In this document: in pieces, positions 1-5,354 of the stretch
How positions within the stretch are numbered: position 1 is the first letter of the stretch
Layout: the number at the start of each line of letters is the position of its first letter
NCBI GenBank assembly: GCA_021298935.1
Contig: JAJTHR010000177.1
Location: 1-5,354, forward strand
Reading direction: 5' to 3'
Length of the DNA: 5,354 nucleotides
From: Parachlamydia sp.
Lineage (GTDB): Bacteria; Chlamydiota; Chlamydiia; Chlamydiales; Parachlamydiaceae
The notes under the pieces: generated by a model
Seen by the model: the letters and a program-made list of their open reading frames with translations, nothing else
Databases searched by the model: none
What the model was told of the DNA's origin: nothing
Program-made: the position numbers and the translations under genes

Positions 1-2
1 CC

Positions 3-797
3 GCGCTAACACCGCAAAGAGCACCTGGCCGGCCAATAGATGCACAAATTTCACCACGAAGACTCCCTCAGCTACCCTCAAGTCTTTTAAGTGGAATGGC
101 TCAAAGTTTTGGCCAATTAAATAGACCTGCGCGGCCATTTGAATCTCAAGCGTGCATAGGACCCTCTTTTACCGATGATTTTATCATAAGTGAAAATGAG
201 CTTTTAAAAAATGAACAAAATATCATCGATTCGCTAAATGGCACAGGATTAGTTAAATTGCCCTCTCTTTACAACCAGGTTGTCGAAATTGCGCAGCATT
301 TAAACGCACAGGATGATGATTGGGGGGACGAAGAAGTCAATTTAGATGAATTATCCAGTGAAGCCGTTAATCAATTTCAGTTAACTCAAAAACTGTCTCG
401 CAATAGTCTCAAGGAAGTGATAAAGTACTTTGAGTACCTGAAAGAAAAATTAAAATCAATGCGAGCATTGCTTAATTCGGCCGATGAACCGGTTGAAGCA
501 TTGGCGGAAGAGGTTGAGACCTCCTTACAAGATTACAAGGATAATTTGACTAAACCTCTTATTTTTGATCAAGTTTGGACGTTTGATGCGCACCCTATGT
601 TAAATGCCCACTATATTAATTTAAATGAACGGCTTATTCCCCGTTTCCGTAGCCCAGATGAATTCATGCGGCTAAGAGAAGAGGTATTGACTAAAATTCA
701 AAGTTTGTCTGAGAAAAATTTTGAACATGAGTATTACCAAAGTTTGACAGAAATGGCTAAAGAAATGAGATTTCGCCTCCAACTTGTCACTAGATAA
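3..797 (+). CDS. Hypothetical protein, 5'-truncated by the window edge (C-terminal part)
   Basis: I do not recognise this protein. The first ATG is at 96 and gives 233 residues, but the frame is open back to base 3 and contains no ATG, GTG or TTG before 96. The ATG has no Shine-Dalgarno sequence at usable distance; the nearest purine run directly abuts it. The extra 31 codons end mostly in A or T, like the rest of the gene, so I infer that the real start lies left of the window. The upstream part is rich in Pro, Arg and Ser and looks disordered. Counting from M96, residues about 70-85 are acidic (QDDDWGDEE), residues about 95-150 are charged and helical with coiled-coil character, and the last 40 residues are again charged helix. 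I see no signal peptide, membrane segment or catalytic motif. A structural protein or secreted effector is possible but unproven. An alternative is that 96 is the true start and another gene ends at 124. Confidence 0.7.
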   Translation, partial: ALTPQRAPGRPIDAQISPRRLPQLPSSLLSGMAQSFGQLNRPARPFESQACIGPSFTDDFIISENELLKNEQNIIDSLNGTGLVKLPSLYNQVVEIAQHLNAQDDDWGDEEVNLDELSSEAVNQFQLTQKLSRNSLKEVIKYFEYLKEKLKSMRALLNSADEPVEALAEEVETSLQDYKDNLTKPLIFDQVWTFDAHPMLNAHYINLNERLIPRFRSPDEFMRLREEVLTKIQSLSEKNFEHEYYQSLTEMAKEMRFRLQLVTR

Positions 798-865
798 AAA
801 AAGGTGAAAGAAATCCTGAAAATAAAGATACTTGGCCAACAATAAATGAACTGTTTATCGGGCAA

Positions 866-2314
866 GTGCTTTTTAATTCTTATGCGTTTATTTTTGTCTA
901 TTTACCGATTGTCCTAAGCGGGTTTCTATTCCTTCGTGCTTTTCAGAAAAATTTTCTGGCACAAGGGTTCTTATTTGCCAGCTCGCTTGCCTTTTATGCT
1001 TACTGGGATGCCCGCTTTCTCCTCCTTTTGCTCGTTTCGATAGGATTTAATTTTTGTATTGGACTAGTCCTTTTCAGGCCTTTCAGTCCGGGCATTAAAA
1101 AGGGGATTATGGCGGGAGCCATTGCCGCCAACCTATCCCTGTTATTTTATTACAAATACTTTGCTTTTGTGTTTGGGGTGTTAGGCGTTCCCTTTTCCAG
1201 TGCGGATTCTTTTATTCTTCCGCTCGGGATCTCCTTTTTCACTTTTACACAGATTGCATATTTAGTGGACGTCTATCAAGGTAAGGCAGAGTCTTCTCCC
1301 TTTGTTTCATACGGGTTGTTTGTCACAGTATTCCCTCACCTGATTGCGGGCCCGATTTTACACCACAAAGAGATGACAGATCAATTTAAGGCGCTGCAAA
1401 AAACTCCCTGGTATTCGGTTGAAAATTTTTCCGAAGGGCTCTTTCTCTTTGTGATCGGCCTGTCTAAAAAAGTCCTGATCGCCGATCAACTTGCCCTTTT
1501 AGTCAAACCGATTTTTGATGGGGGAGGAGAGGTTGTCCCCTTTTTTCATGCTTGGTTTGGGGCGTTGACCTATACTCTCCAGCTTTACTTTGATTTTTCC
1601 GGCTACTCCGATATGGCTGTCGGCTTAGGATTATTATTCAATCTGCATCTCCCGATTAATTTTAATTCCCCCTATAAAGCGGATTCCATGATTGATTTTT
1701 GGCGCCGCTGGCACATTTCCCTCTCCTTATTTTTAAGGGACTATCTTTATATCCCCCTTGGAGGCAATCGAAAGGGGGAATTTTTTAAATGGCGCAATTT
1801 GTTTTTAACGATGGTGCTAGGGGGAATATGGCATGGTGCCGGCTGGACGTACATCATATGGGGGTTCTGCCATGGCTCTTTTTTGATGATCAACCATGCG
1901 TGGCGCAAATGGGGCTTTGCTCTTAGCTCGTTGCTCTCAAGAGGACTGACTTTGCTGGCGGTCATTGTAGCGTGGGTGATATTTCGCTCTCCTACTATGG
2001 AAACGGCCTTTCATCTCTTTAAAGGGATGGCAGGCTTAAACGGAGTCGTTCTTCCTGTTAGTTTGTCTCCCTATTTGAATTTCTTGAGCGGCTTTGGCGT
2101 TTTGTTTATGCATTTGGAAAATTCCATTTTTAAAGCTAAAGATCTTCTTTTGCTGGCATTGTTTATCCCCCTTGTTTTATGGGCGCCCAATTCAAATGAA
2201 TGGAGAAAAACCTTTCAAAATTATAAATATGCCGGGGTCTTTTGCGGCTTCCTTTTTGTGGGGGCGCTCTTGCATTTGAAAGAAGTCACGGAGTTTTTAT
2301 ATTACCAGTTTTAA
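866..2314 (+). CDS. MBOAT-family membrane O-acyltransferase (AlgI/DltB-like)
   Basis: This is an integral inner-membrane acyltransferase of 482 residues, about the length usual for AlgI-type MBOAT proteins. Family members move an acyl group, often acetyl, from a cytoplasmic donor towards an extracytoplasmic polysaccharide or teichoic acid. I chose the GTG at 866 because it yields the family's typical opening MLFNSYAFIF; the only upstream in-frame alternative before a TAG at 791-793 is a CTG, and the ribosome site is weak. Hydrophobic segments run almost throughout. Signature blocks are FPHLIAGPI (156-164), DFSGYSDMAVGLG (243-255), NFNSPYKA (265-272), DFWRRWHISLS (277-287), RDYLYIPLGGNRKG (291-304) and LGGIWHGAGWT (318-328). 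H283 and H323 are the two conserved MBOAT histidines, and H323 corresponds to the catalytic histidine of AlgI. The gene looks intact. A gap of 68 bases separates it from the upstream gene and 3 bases from the downstream SGNH-like gene, which marks the pair as one unit. The acceptor glycan cannot be told, so I give no symbol. Confidence 0.93.
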   Translation: MLFNSYAFIFVYLPIVLSGFLFLRAFQKNFLAQGFLFASSLAFYAYWDARFLLLLLVSIGFNFCIGLVLFRPFSPGIKKGIMAGAIAANLSLLFYYKYFAFVFGVLGVPFSSADSFILPLGISFFTFTQIAYLVDVYQGKAESSPFVSYGLFVTVFPHLIAGPILHHKEMTDQFKALQKTPWYSVENFSEGLFLFVIGLSKKVLIADQLALLVKPIFDGGGEVVPFFHAWFGALTYTLQLYFDFSGYSDMAVGLGLLFNLHLPINFNSPYKADSMIDFWRRWHISLSLFLRDYLYIPLGGNRKGEFFKWRNLFLTMVLGGIWHGAGWTYIIWGFCHGSFLMINHAWRKWGFALSSLLSRGLTLLAVIVAWVIFRSPTMETAFHLFKGMAGLNGVVLPVSLSPYLNFLSGFGVLFMHLENSIFKAKDLLLLALFIPLVLWAPNSNEWRKTFQNYKYAGVFCGFLFVGALLHLKEVTEFLYYQF

Positions 2315-2317
2315 ATC

Positions 2318-3394
2318 ATGAGCCATCATTATTTTATCAAATCATTTGTCTGCACTGTGCTTGTGCTTGCTTCCCTGGTTTTAATCATCAATTGGGGAAT
2401 CGATCCCTATGGCATTTTAGAAACGCCGACCAGGGAAGGAATCAATAGCGAAAAGCCACAGGCAGAGCACCATCAGCGCTTAGTGCAGGCCGTTAACCTC
2501 ATTAAACAACGCCCGCATATTCTTTTTATGGGCTCTTCAAGGACAAGGGCAGGCTTGCTGCCTGAACAAATCGTTCCCTATCTGGGCAGAGAAGGATACA
2601 ACTTAGGCCTCGCTGCCGTGACGGTTGAAGAGCTGCACGCCTATCTTCAGCATGCCTATACCTTGCAGCCCGCCTTAAAGGAAGTGATCATCGATTTGGA
2701 TCCTTTTATGTTTAACCGCAATCGCAAAATAAACGTCCAATTTGATCCAAAAAGGCTGAATCAAGATAAAATCATTTGGGATGACTATGTGGGAGCTCTC
2801 TTTACCTATGATTCATTAGTTAACAGCTTGGCTACGATCAAGCACAATGCGTCCAAGCAATTTTTTCCACCCCTTTCGCAGCCTCCCTATCAAAGCTTAA
2901 ACCCGGACGACTGGCATTTTTTGCGCGATATTTCCATTGCACATGCCTGGTTTGGCAAATACGAAGTGGATCCTCTTCAAGTTGAACATTACAAAGGAAT
3001 TGTCCAATTTTGCAAAGAGCGCAATATTGGATTGAAAATGTATTTTTCACCCGCACAGGCTTATTACTGGGAAGTCATCTTTGCAAAAAATCTGTGGCCG
3101 GTCTTCGAGCAACTAAAAACTCGGCTGGCGGGCATCCATCCATTTATGGACTTTTCAGGATACAATGAAATGACCACCTGCGGCTCTTTTTATACAGATT
3201 GCAGCCACTACACCCCAGCGGCGGGCGAAATCATTCTAGCGCGTCTGTATGCCTCTCCCGAAGAGCAAGGGTTAGGCTTTTTAATGACGGCTGACAAGGT
3301 GGAAGGACATTTAGTTAAGATACAAGAGGAGCGGCGTCAGTGGCTTGAAAGCAATCAAGAAGTGAGCAGCCGCATCCATCAATTAATTCGTTAA
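2318..3394 (+). CDS. Membrane-anchored SGNH-like protein, probable partner of the MBOAT acyltransferase
   Basis: The protein has 358 residues. A short N-terminus with few charges leads into one hydrophobic segment (about 9-25) followed by WGIDPYG, which suggests an uncleaved anchor with the rest in the periplasm. The strand-turn ILFMGSSRTRAGL (68-80) resembles block I of SGNH hydrolases, with S74 in the place of the nucleophile by analogy with GDS. YNLGLA (94-99) resembles the glycine block, and DCSHYTPAAGE (294-304) supplies a DxSH pair, D294 and H297, typical of the catalytic Asp-His block. The C-terminus (about 325-358) is a charged helix. The ATG lies 3 bases after the MBOAT stop and has no clear ribosome site of its own, so translation is probably coupled. 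AlgJ/AlgX and DltD are SGNH-type partners of MBOAT proteins in known systems, so I infer that this enzyme completes acyl transfer to, or removal from, an envelope glycan. Overall similarity to those named proteins is not evident, and the activity is unproven. Confidence 0.75.
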   Translation: MSHHYFIKSFVCTVLVLASLVLIINWGIDPYGILETPTREGINSEKPQAEHHQRLVQAVNLIKQRPHILFMGSSRTRAGLLPEQIVPYLGREGYNLGLAAVTVEELHAYLQHAYTLQPALKEVIIDLDPFMFNRNRKINVQFDPKRLNQDKIIWDDYVGALFTYDSLVNSLATIKHNASKQFFPPLSQPPYQSLNPDDWHFLRDISIAHAWFGKYEVDPLQVEHYKGIVQFCKERNIGLKMYFSPAQAYYWEVIFAKNLWPVFEQLKTRLAGIHPFMDFSGYNEMTTCGSFYTDCSHYTPAAGEIILARLYASPEEQGLGFLMTADKVEGHLVKIQEERRQWLESNQEVSSRIHQLIR

Positions 3395-3401
3395 TCTGAA
3401 A

Positions 3402-3503
3402 CTAGCAAATATTTTTTGGAATAAAAATGGGAACCATGCCATTCGGGCCATACGTCCACCCAATGTTATAATTTTGTTCTATATAACGAATATGTTCAGG
3501 CAT
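3402..3503 (-). pseudogene. In-frame 33-codon continuation beyond the stop of the small membrane protein
   Basis: Directly after the TAA (3504-3506) the same frame begins with ATG and runs 33 codons to a TAG at 3402-3404. It starts MPEHIRYIEQNYNIGW and then has a TYGPNGMVPIF segment. It is rich in aromatic residues with a Gly-Pro-Asn-Gly turn, which looks like the end of a folded soluble domain and not random translation. Three readings are possible: one base change made a stop inside a gene of about 130 codons, leaving this as the severed tail; it is a separate small gene; or the stop is read through. I favour the first because frame and strand agree with no gap, and the ATG has only a weak GGG three bases upstream. 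The end lies only 7 bases from the stop of the convergent SGNH-like gene. Confidence 0.45.
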
Positions 3504-3791
3504 TTACCCAATAGTTGCTCCAATAATTGTCAAAATCGCAATTAATGCAATTTTTTCTTCAACAGGTTTGTGTTGATTTTCACTTGCAAGAACGCAGCCG
3601 TACTCAAAGCCCGCTAAAGCCAATGCAGCTACCGGCCCAAACGCCATGCCGACTGCTGCAACAGATGCGAGACCAACAGCCGCGACAAGTCCCAGTTCGA
3701 TTTGAGTATTTATCTTAGTATGATTACTAGCTACAGCAGAAAAACCGCTAAGTGCTAAACCTGCAGCAGCATAACCGACAAAAGGAGACAT
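3504..3791 (-). CDS. Small Gly/Ala-rich membrane protein, possibly C-terminally truncated by a stop codon
   Basis: I do not recognise the family. Two ATGs compete. The one at 3797 gives 97 residues. The one at 3791 gives 95 and is preferred, because an AGG (3799-3801) lies 7 bases before it and only 1 base before the other. Numbered from the first ATG, hydrophobic stretches lie at about 6-24, 34-71 (long enough for two passes, with repeated small-residue spacing such as GLASVAAVG and FGPVAALALAG) and 82-97. The linkers hold polar residues (SNHTKINTQ and ASENQHKPVEEK). Two to four membrane passes are likely. The glycine-zipper character recalls small pore-like or effector-type membrane proteins, but this is only a resemblance. 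A good promoter lies just upstream. The frame continues after the TAA at 3504-3506 into 33 more protein-like codons, so the intact gene may have run from 3791 down to 3402. Confidence 0.6.
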   Translation of the reverse strand: MSPFVGYAAAGLALSGFSAVASNHTKINTQIELGLVAAVGLASVAAVGMAFGPVAALALAGFEYGCVLASENQHKPVEEKIALIAILTIIGATIG

Positions 3792-3798
3792 AGTCATA

Positions 3799-3801
3799 CC
3801 T
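3799..3801 (-). promoter_or_regulatory. Ribosome binding site deciding the start of the small membrane protein
   Basis: On the minus strand the sequence reads TTTTAGGTATGACTATG. The AGG is 7 bases before the second ATG (first base 3791) but only 1 base before the first (3797), which favours initiation at 3791. The match to the Shine-Dalgarno consensus is short. Confidence 0.45.
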
Positions 3802-3822
3802 AAAATGAATTTAAAAAGGGAA

Positions 3823-3852
3823 ATTATAGATTTTTTATTCTTTTAAGCACAA
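3823..3852 (-). promoter_or_regulatory. Sigma-70-type promoter for the small membrane protein gene
   Basis: A perfect TATAAT lies at 3823-3828 on the minus strand. A partial -35 element, TTGTGC, lies 18 bases upstream at 3847-3852, with TTG matching and the second half poor. The start of transcription would fall near 3816, leaving a leader of about 25 bases before the ATG at 3791, which is a sensible distance. The region is AT-rich, so chance matches are easier, but position and orientation fit the gene. The presence of a separate promoter suggests that the small gene need not be transcribed with the monooxygenase gene that ends at 3890. Confidence 0.5.
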
Positions 3853-3877
3853 TAATAAGTATATTTTACACAATAAT
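3848..3877. repeat. 9-bp direct repeat CACAATAAT, two copies 21 bp apart
   Basis: CACAATAAT occurs at 3848-3856 and again at 3869-3877. The copies start 21 bp apart, close to two turns of B-DNA, so they would face the same side of the helix. The first copy overlaps the proposed -35 element and the second lies just upstream of it with respect to the minus-strand promoter. This is the geometry expected for a tandem operator or activator site. The AT-rich composition makes chance a serious alternative. Confidence 0.3.
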
Positions 3878-3889
3878 CGCATCACTAGC

Positions 3890-5347
3890 TTATACGTTTG
3901 TGGTCAACACTCTATGAGAGCAATTAAAGCCCCGTCCTTTAGGTCCATCACCACGTAGCACATCTTTGGAATGAAGAAGTTCCGCAGCCTCCGCTGAATC
4001 CTTCACTTTTGAAGCGCTGCGTGCTAACATTTCTTCTTCAAATTCAGTTAATACAATTTCTCTCAATCCAGTTTCTCTCCATTTAGAAAAAGGATTACAG
4101 GAGATTGAAATGTTACGAGCCAGTGCCAGCGCATCCAACAAAGCCTGATTTGCACCTTGACCTTTAAATGGACTCATAGGGTGGGCTGCATCTCCAATTA
4201 ATGTAAGTGCCCCGGCTTTTTCCAATAATTCCGGCTTGAGTAATTCTCGGTCATAGATGGGATAACCTGAAATTTGTAATGGTAGGGTTGCTGATAAAAT
4301 TTCAGGAATGGGTTTATGCCACTCTGCTCTACGGCACGCTTCTTCTTTAAGTGCCTGAGCTCCTTGTGCACTTAAGGCCTTAGCTTCTTCTTCGGGCATA
4401 GGGAAACTAAATTGCCACATGACAGAGTCTAACGAGTAAGGCATCATGTAGATTCGCTCATGGCCATTGACGGTTTGAAACACGGTGGTTGAGTCGAGCA
4501 AAGGACTCTCAATACCTTTAAGAGCCTTTAAAGAACAAATACCCAAAATTACTATATAACCCAAGTAACGCAAAGGAGTAACCTTTTCGCCAATCAGCAA
4601 GCTGCGCACAACACTACGAACACCATCGGCACCCACCACCAAATCTGCCTTGGCATTCTTCATCTCTCCGTTAACTTGAAAGCTCAGCTCAACACTTTTA
4701 TCTTCACATTGTTTCAAATTAACTAACCGGTGCCCCCACTGCACAGCATGATGGTGGCCCAATTGCTCAAGCAACGCTAAGCGCAAGGCCTGTCGCGGGA
4801 TATGCACATTGATACGCTTTGGAGTCTTGTTGATGTTTGAATTCGTCCTCATGCCCCATTCAATAATTTCTTTTCCTTCTGTCGTATGCACCACATGGCG
4901 TTTGGAATGACTCCCGCCTTTTAGAGAGAAAATACCGAGTCCTTTAATTGCGTTACTTGCTTGTTGCAAGGTAAGTCCGTAGCCCTGAGCTCGTGCATCG
5001 AAGCTGCTATCGCGCTCATAAAGGGTAAAGGGAATGCCGCGATGCAAACAAGCGACAGCCAGCGCTACGCCACCTATACCTGCACCAATAATTGCTACGT
5101 GTGGATAATTTTCTGTATCGACTAGAGGGTAAGTGGCAGTAGGAATCAGGCCGGATCCACCGCAAATATCGCATGAATATTGAGTCATTTTAGGACGAAC
5201 CGCAGCCTTTCCTTCAGCCCGGGTTTTTTCAAATTCATTGATTCTTATTTGATACCGGTGTCTCGCTTTTTTGCGAAGCTTCGTGTCTTTTTTGCCGCGT
5301 CCATCACATGTCGGACAAATAGTCCAATAGGCCTCTTTATATTTCAC
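3890..5347 (-). CDS. Class A FAD-dependent monooxygenase with N-terminal CxxCxGxG zinc-ribbon extension
   Basis: The protein has 485 residues, longer than the roughly 380-420 usual for the family. Residues about 82-115 hold the FAD-binding Rossmann start, VAIIGAGIGG (84-93), with E111 in LYERD as the ribose-binding acid. The DG motif is DLVVGADGVRS (235-245). The GD motif is LIGDAAHPMSPFKGQGANQA (383-402). All three fingerprints of PHBH-type flavoprotein hydroxylases are intact. Such enzymes insert one oxygen atom into an aromatic or related small molecule using NAD(P)H and O2; the substrate here is unknown. Ahead of this, CPTCDGRG (11-18) and CDICGGSG (59-66) form a DnaJ-like pair of CxxCxGxG motifs separated by a basic helix-like stretch, probably binding one zinc ion. 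The GTG at 5347 is chosen because a TAA lies two codons upstream and the next ATG (residue 54) would lose half of the zinc site. Any ribosome site lies outside the window. No terminator hairpin is visible after the stop. Confidence 0.88.
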   Translation of the reverse strand: MKYKEAYWTICPTCDGRGKKDTKLRKKARHRYQIRINEFEKTRAEGKAAVRPKMTQYSCDICGGSGLIPTATYPLVDTENYPHVAIIGAGIGGVALAVACLHRGIPFTLYERDSSFDARAQGYGLTLQQASNAIKGLGIFSLKGGSHSKRHVVHTTEGKEIIEWGMRTNSNINKTPKRINVHIPRQALRLALLEQLGHHHAVQWGHRLVNLKQCEDKSVELSFQVNGEMKNAKADLVVGADGVRSVVRSLLIGEKVTPLRYLGYIVILGICSLKALKGIESPLLDSTTVFQTVNGHERIYMMPYSLDSVMWQFSFPMPEEEAKALSAQGAQALKEEACRRAEWHKPIPEILSATLPLQISGYPIYDRELLKPELLEKAGALTLIGDAAHPMSPFKGQGANQALLDALALARNISISCNPFSKWRETGLREIVLTEFEEEMLARSASKVKDSAEAAELLHSKDVLRGDGPKGRGFNCSHRVLTTNV

Positions 5348-5354
5348 TATTTAA

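Noticed and set aside
2..124. Open frame from the left edge ending in TAG at 122-124, as the tail of another upstream gene.
   Set aside because: Its third codon positions are G/C-rich, unlike every gene here, and it overlaps the frame that carries the expected bias. Not fully excluded because so little is visible.
109..839. The 8-bp palindrome TTGGCCAA occurring at 109-116 and 832-839.
   Set aside because: Short, inside coding sequence in one case, and without any spacing or context that suggests a site.
804..865. Possible promoter for the MBOAT gene (GATACT at 827-832, or TTGGCC followed by TTTATC).
   Set aside because: Each candidate has a poor partner box, and the second would start transcription at about the GTG itself. 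Not better than chance in AT-rich DNA.
1747..1965. Minus-strand open frame inside the MBOAT gene.
   Set aside because: It lies antisense to the most conserved part of the MBOAT domain, has no ribosome site and no protein-like pattern.
2838..3056. Minus-strand open frame inside the SGNH-like gene.
   Set aside because: Antisense shadow of a well-supported gene; the product has no recognisable features.
3411..3428. Inverted repeat ATTTTT/AAAAAT with a 6-base loop after the SGNH-like gene, as a possible terminator.
   Set aside because: The stem is only 6 A-T pairs, has no GC pairs and is not followed by a T run; it also lies inside the minus-strand tail ORF.
3527..3718. Plus-strand open frame opposite the small membrane protein.
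   Set aside because: Gln/Arg-rich product typical of an antisense reading of Ala/Gly-rich codons; the minus-strand reading has the promoter, ribosome site and membrane-protein pattern.

Overview
The window is a 5.35 kb piece of a bacterial chromosome with moderately AT-rich, AT3-biased coding sequence. There is no rRNA, tRNA, CRISPR array, transposase or obvious mobile-element end. The source cannot be fixed from sequence alone. Two GTG starts, weak Shine-Dalgarno signals, a proline-rich then charged-helical hypothetical protein, and an oxygenase with a eukaryote-like zinc-ribbon extension would fit an amoeba-associated bacterium such as an environmental chlamydia or a Legionella relative. 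That placement is a low-confidence impression.

Layout. Bases 3-797 (+) hold the 3' part of a hypothetical gene whose frame stays open to the left window edge. Bases 866-2314 (+) encode a complete AlgI/DltB-type MBOAT membrane O-acyltransferase with both signature histidines. Three bases later, 2318-3394 (+) encodes a membrane-anchored SGNH-like protein with a GSSR block and a DxSH block. The opposite strand carries a small glycine/alanine-rich membrane protein (3504-3791, -). Its frame continues past one TAA codon into 33 more protein-like codons (3402-3503, -). Bases 3890-5347 (-) encode a class A FAD monooxygenase preceded by two CxxCxGxG zinc-ribbon motifs. The longest stretch without a gene is 3798-3889, which holds a promoter with a perfect TATAAT and a 9-bp direct repeat at 21-bp spacing.

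How the genes work together. The MBOAT and SGNH genes form a tight two-gene unit. By analogy with AlgI/AlgJ-AlgX and DltB/DltD, the MBOAT would pass an acyl group across the inner membrane and the periplasmic SGNH partner would transfer it to an envelope or secreted glycan; the acceptor is unknown. The monooxygenase and the small membrane protein read toward this unit from the other strand and have no evident functional link to it. The most unusual items are the stop-split small ORF and the zinc-ribbon/monooxygenase fusion.
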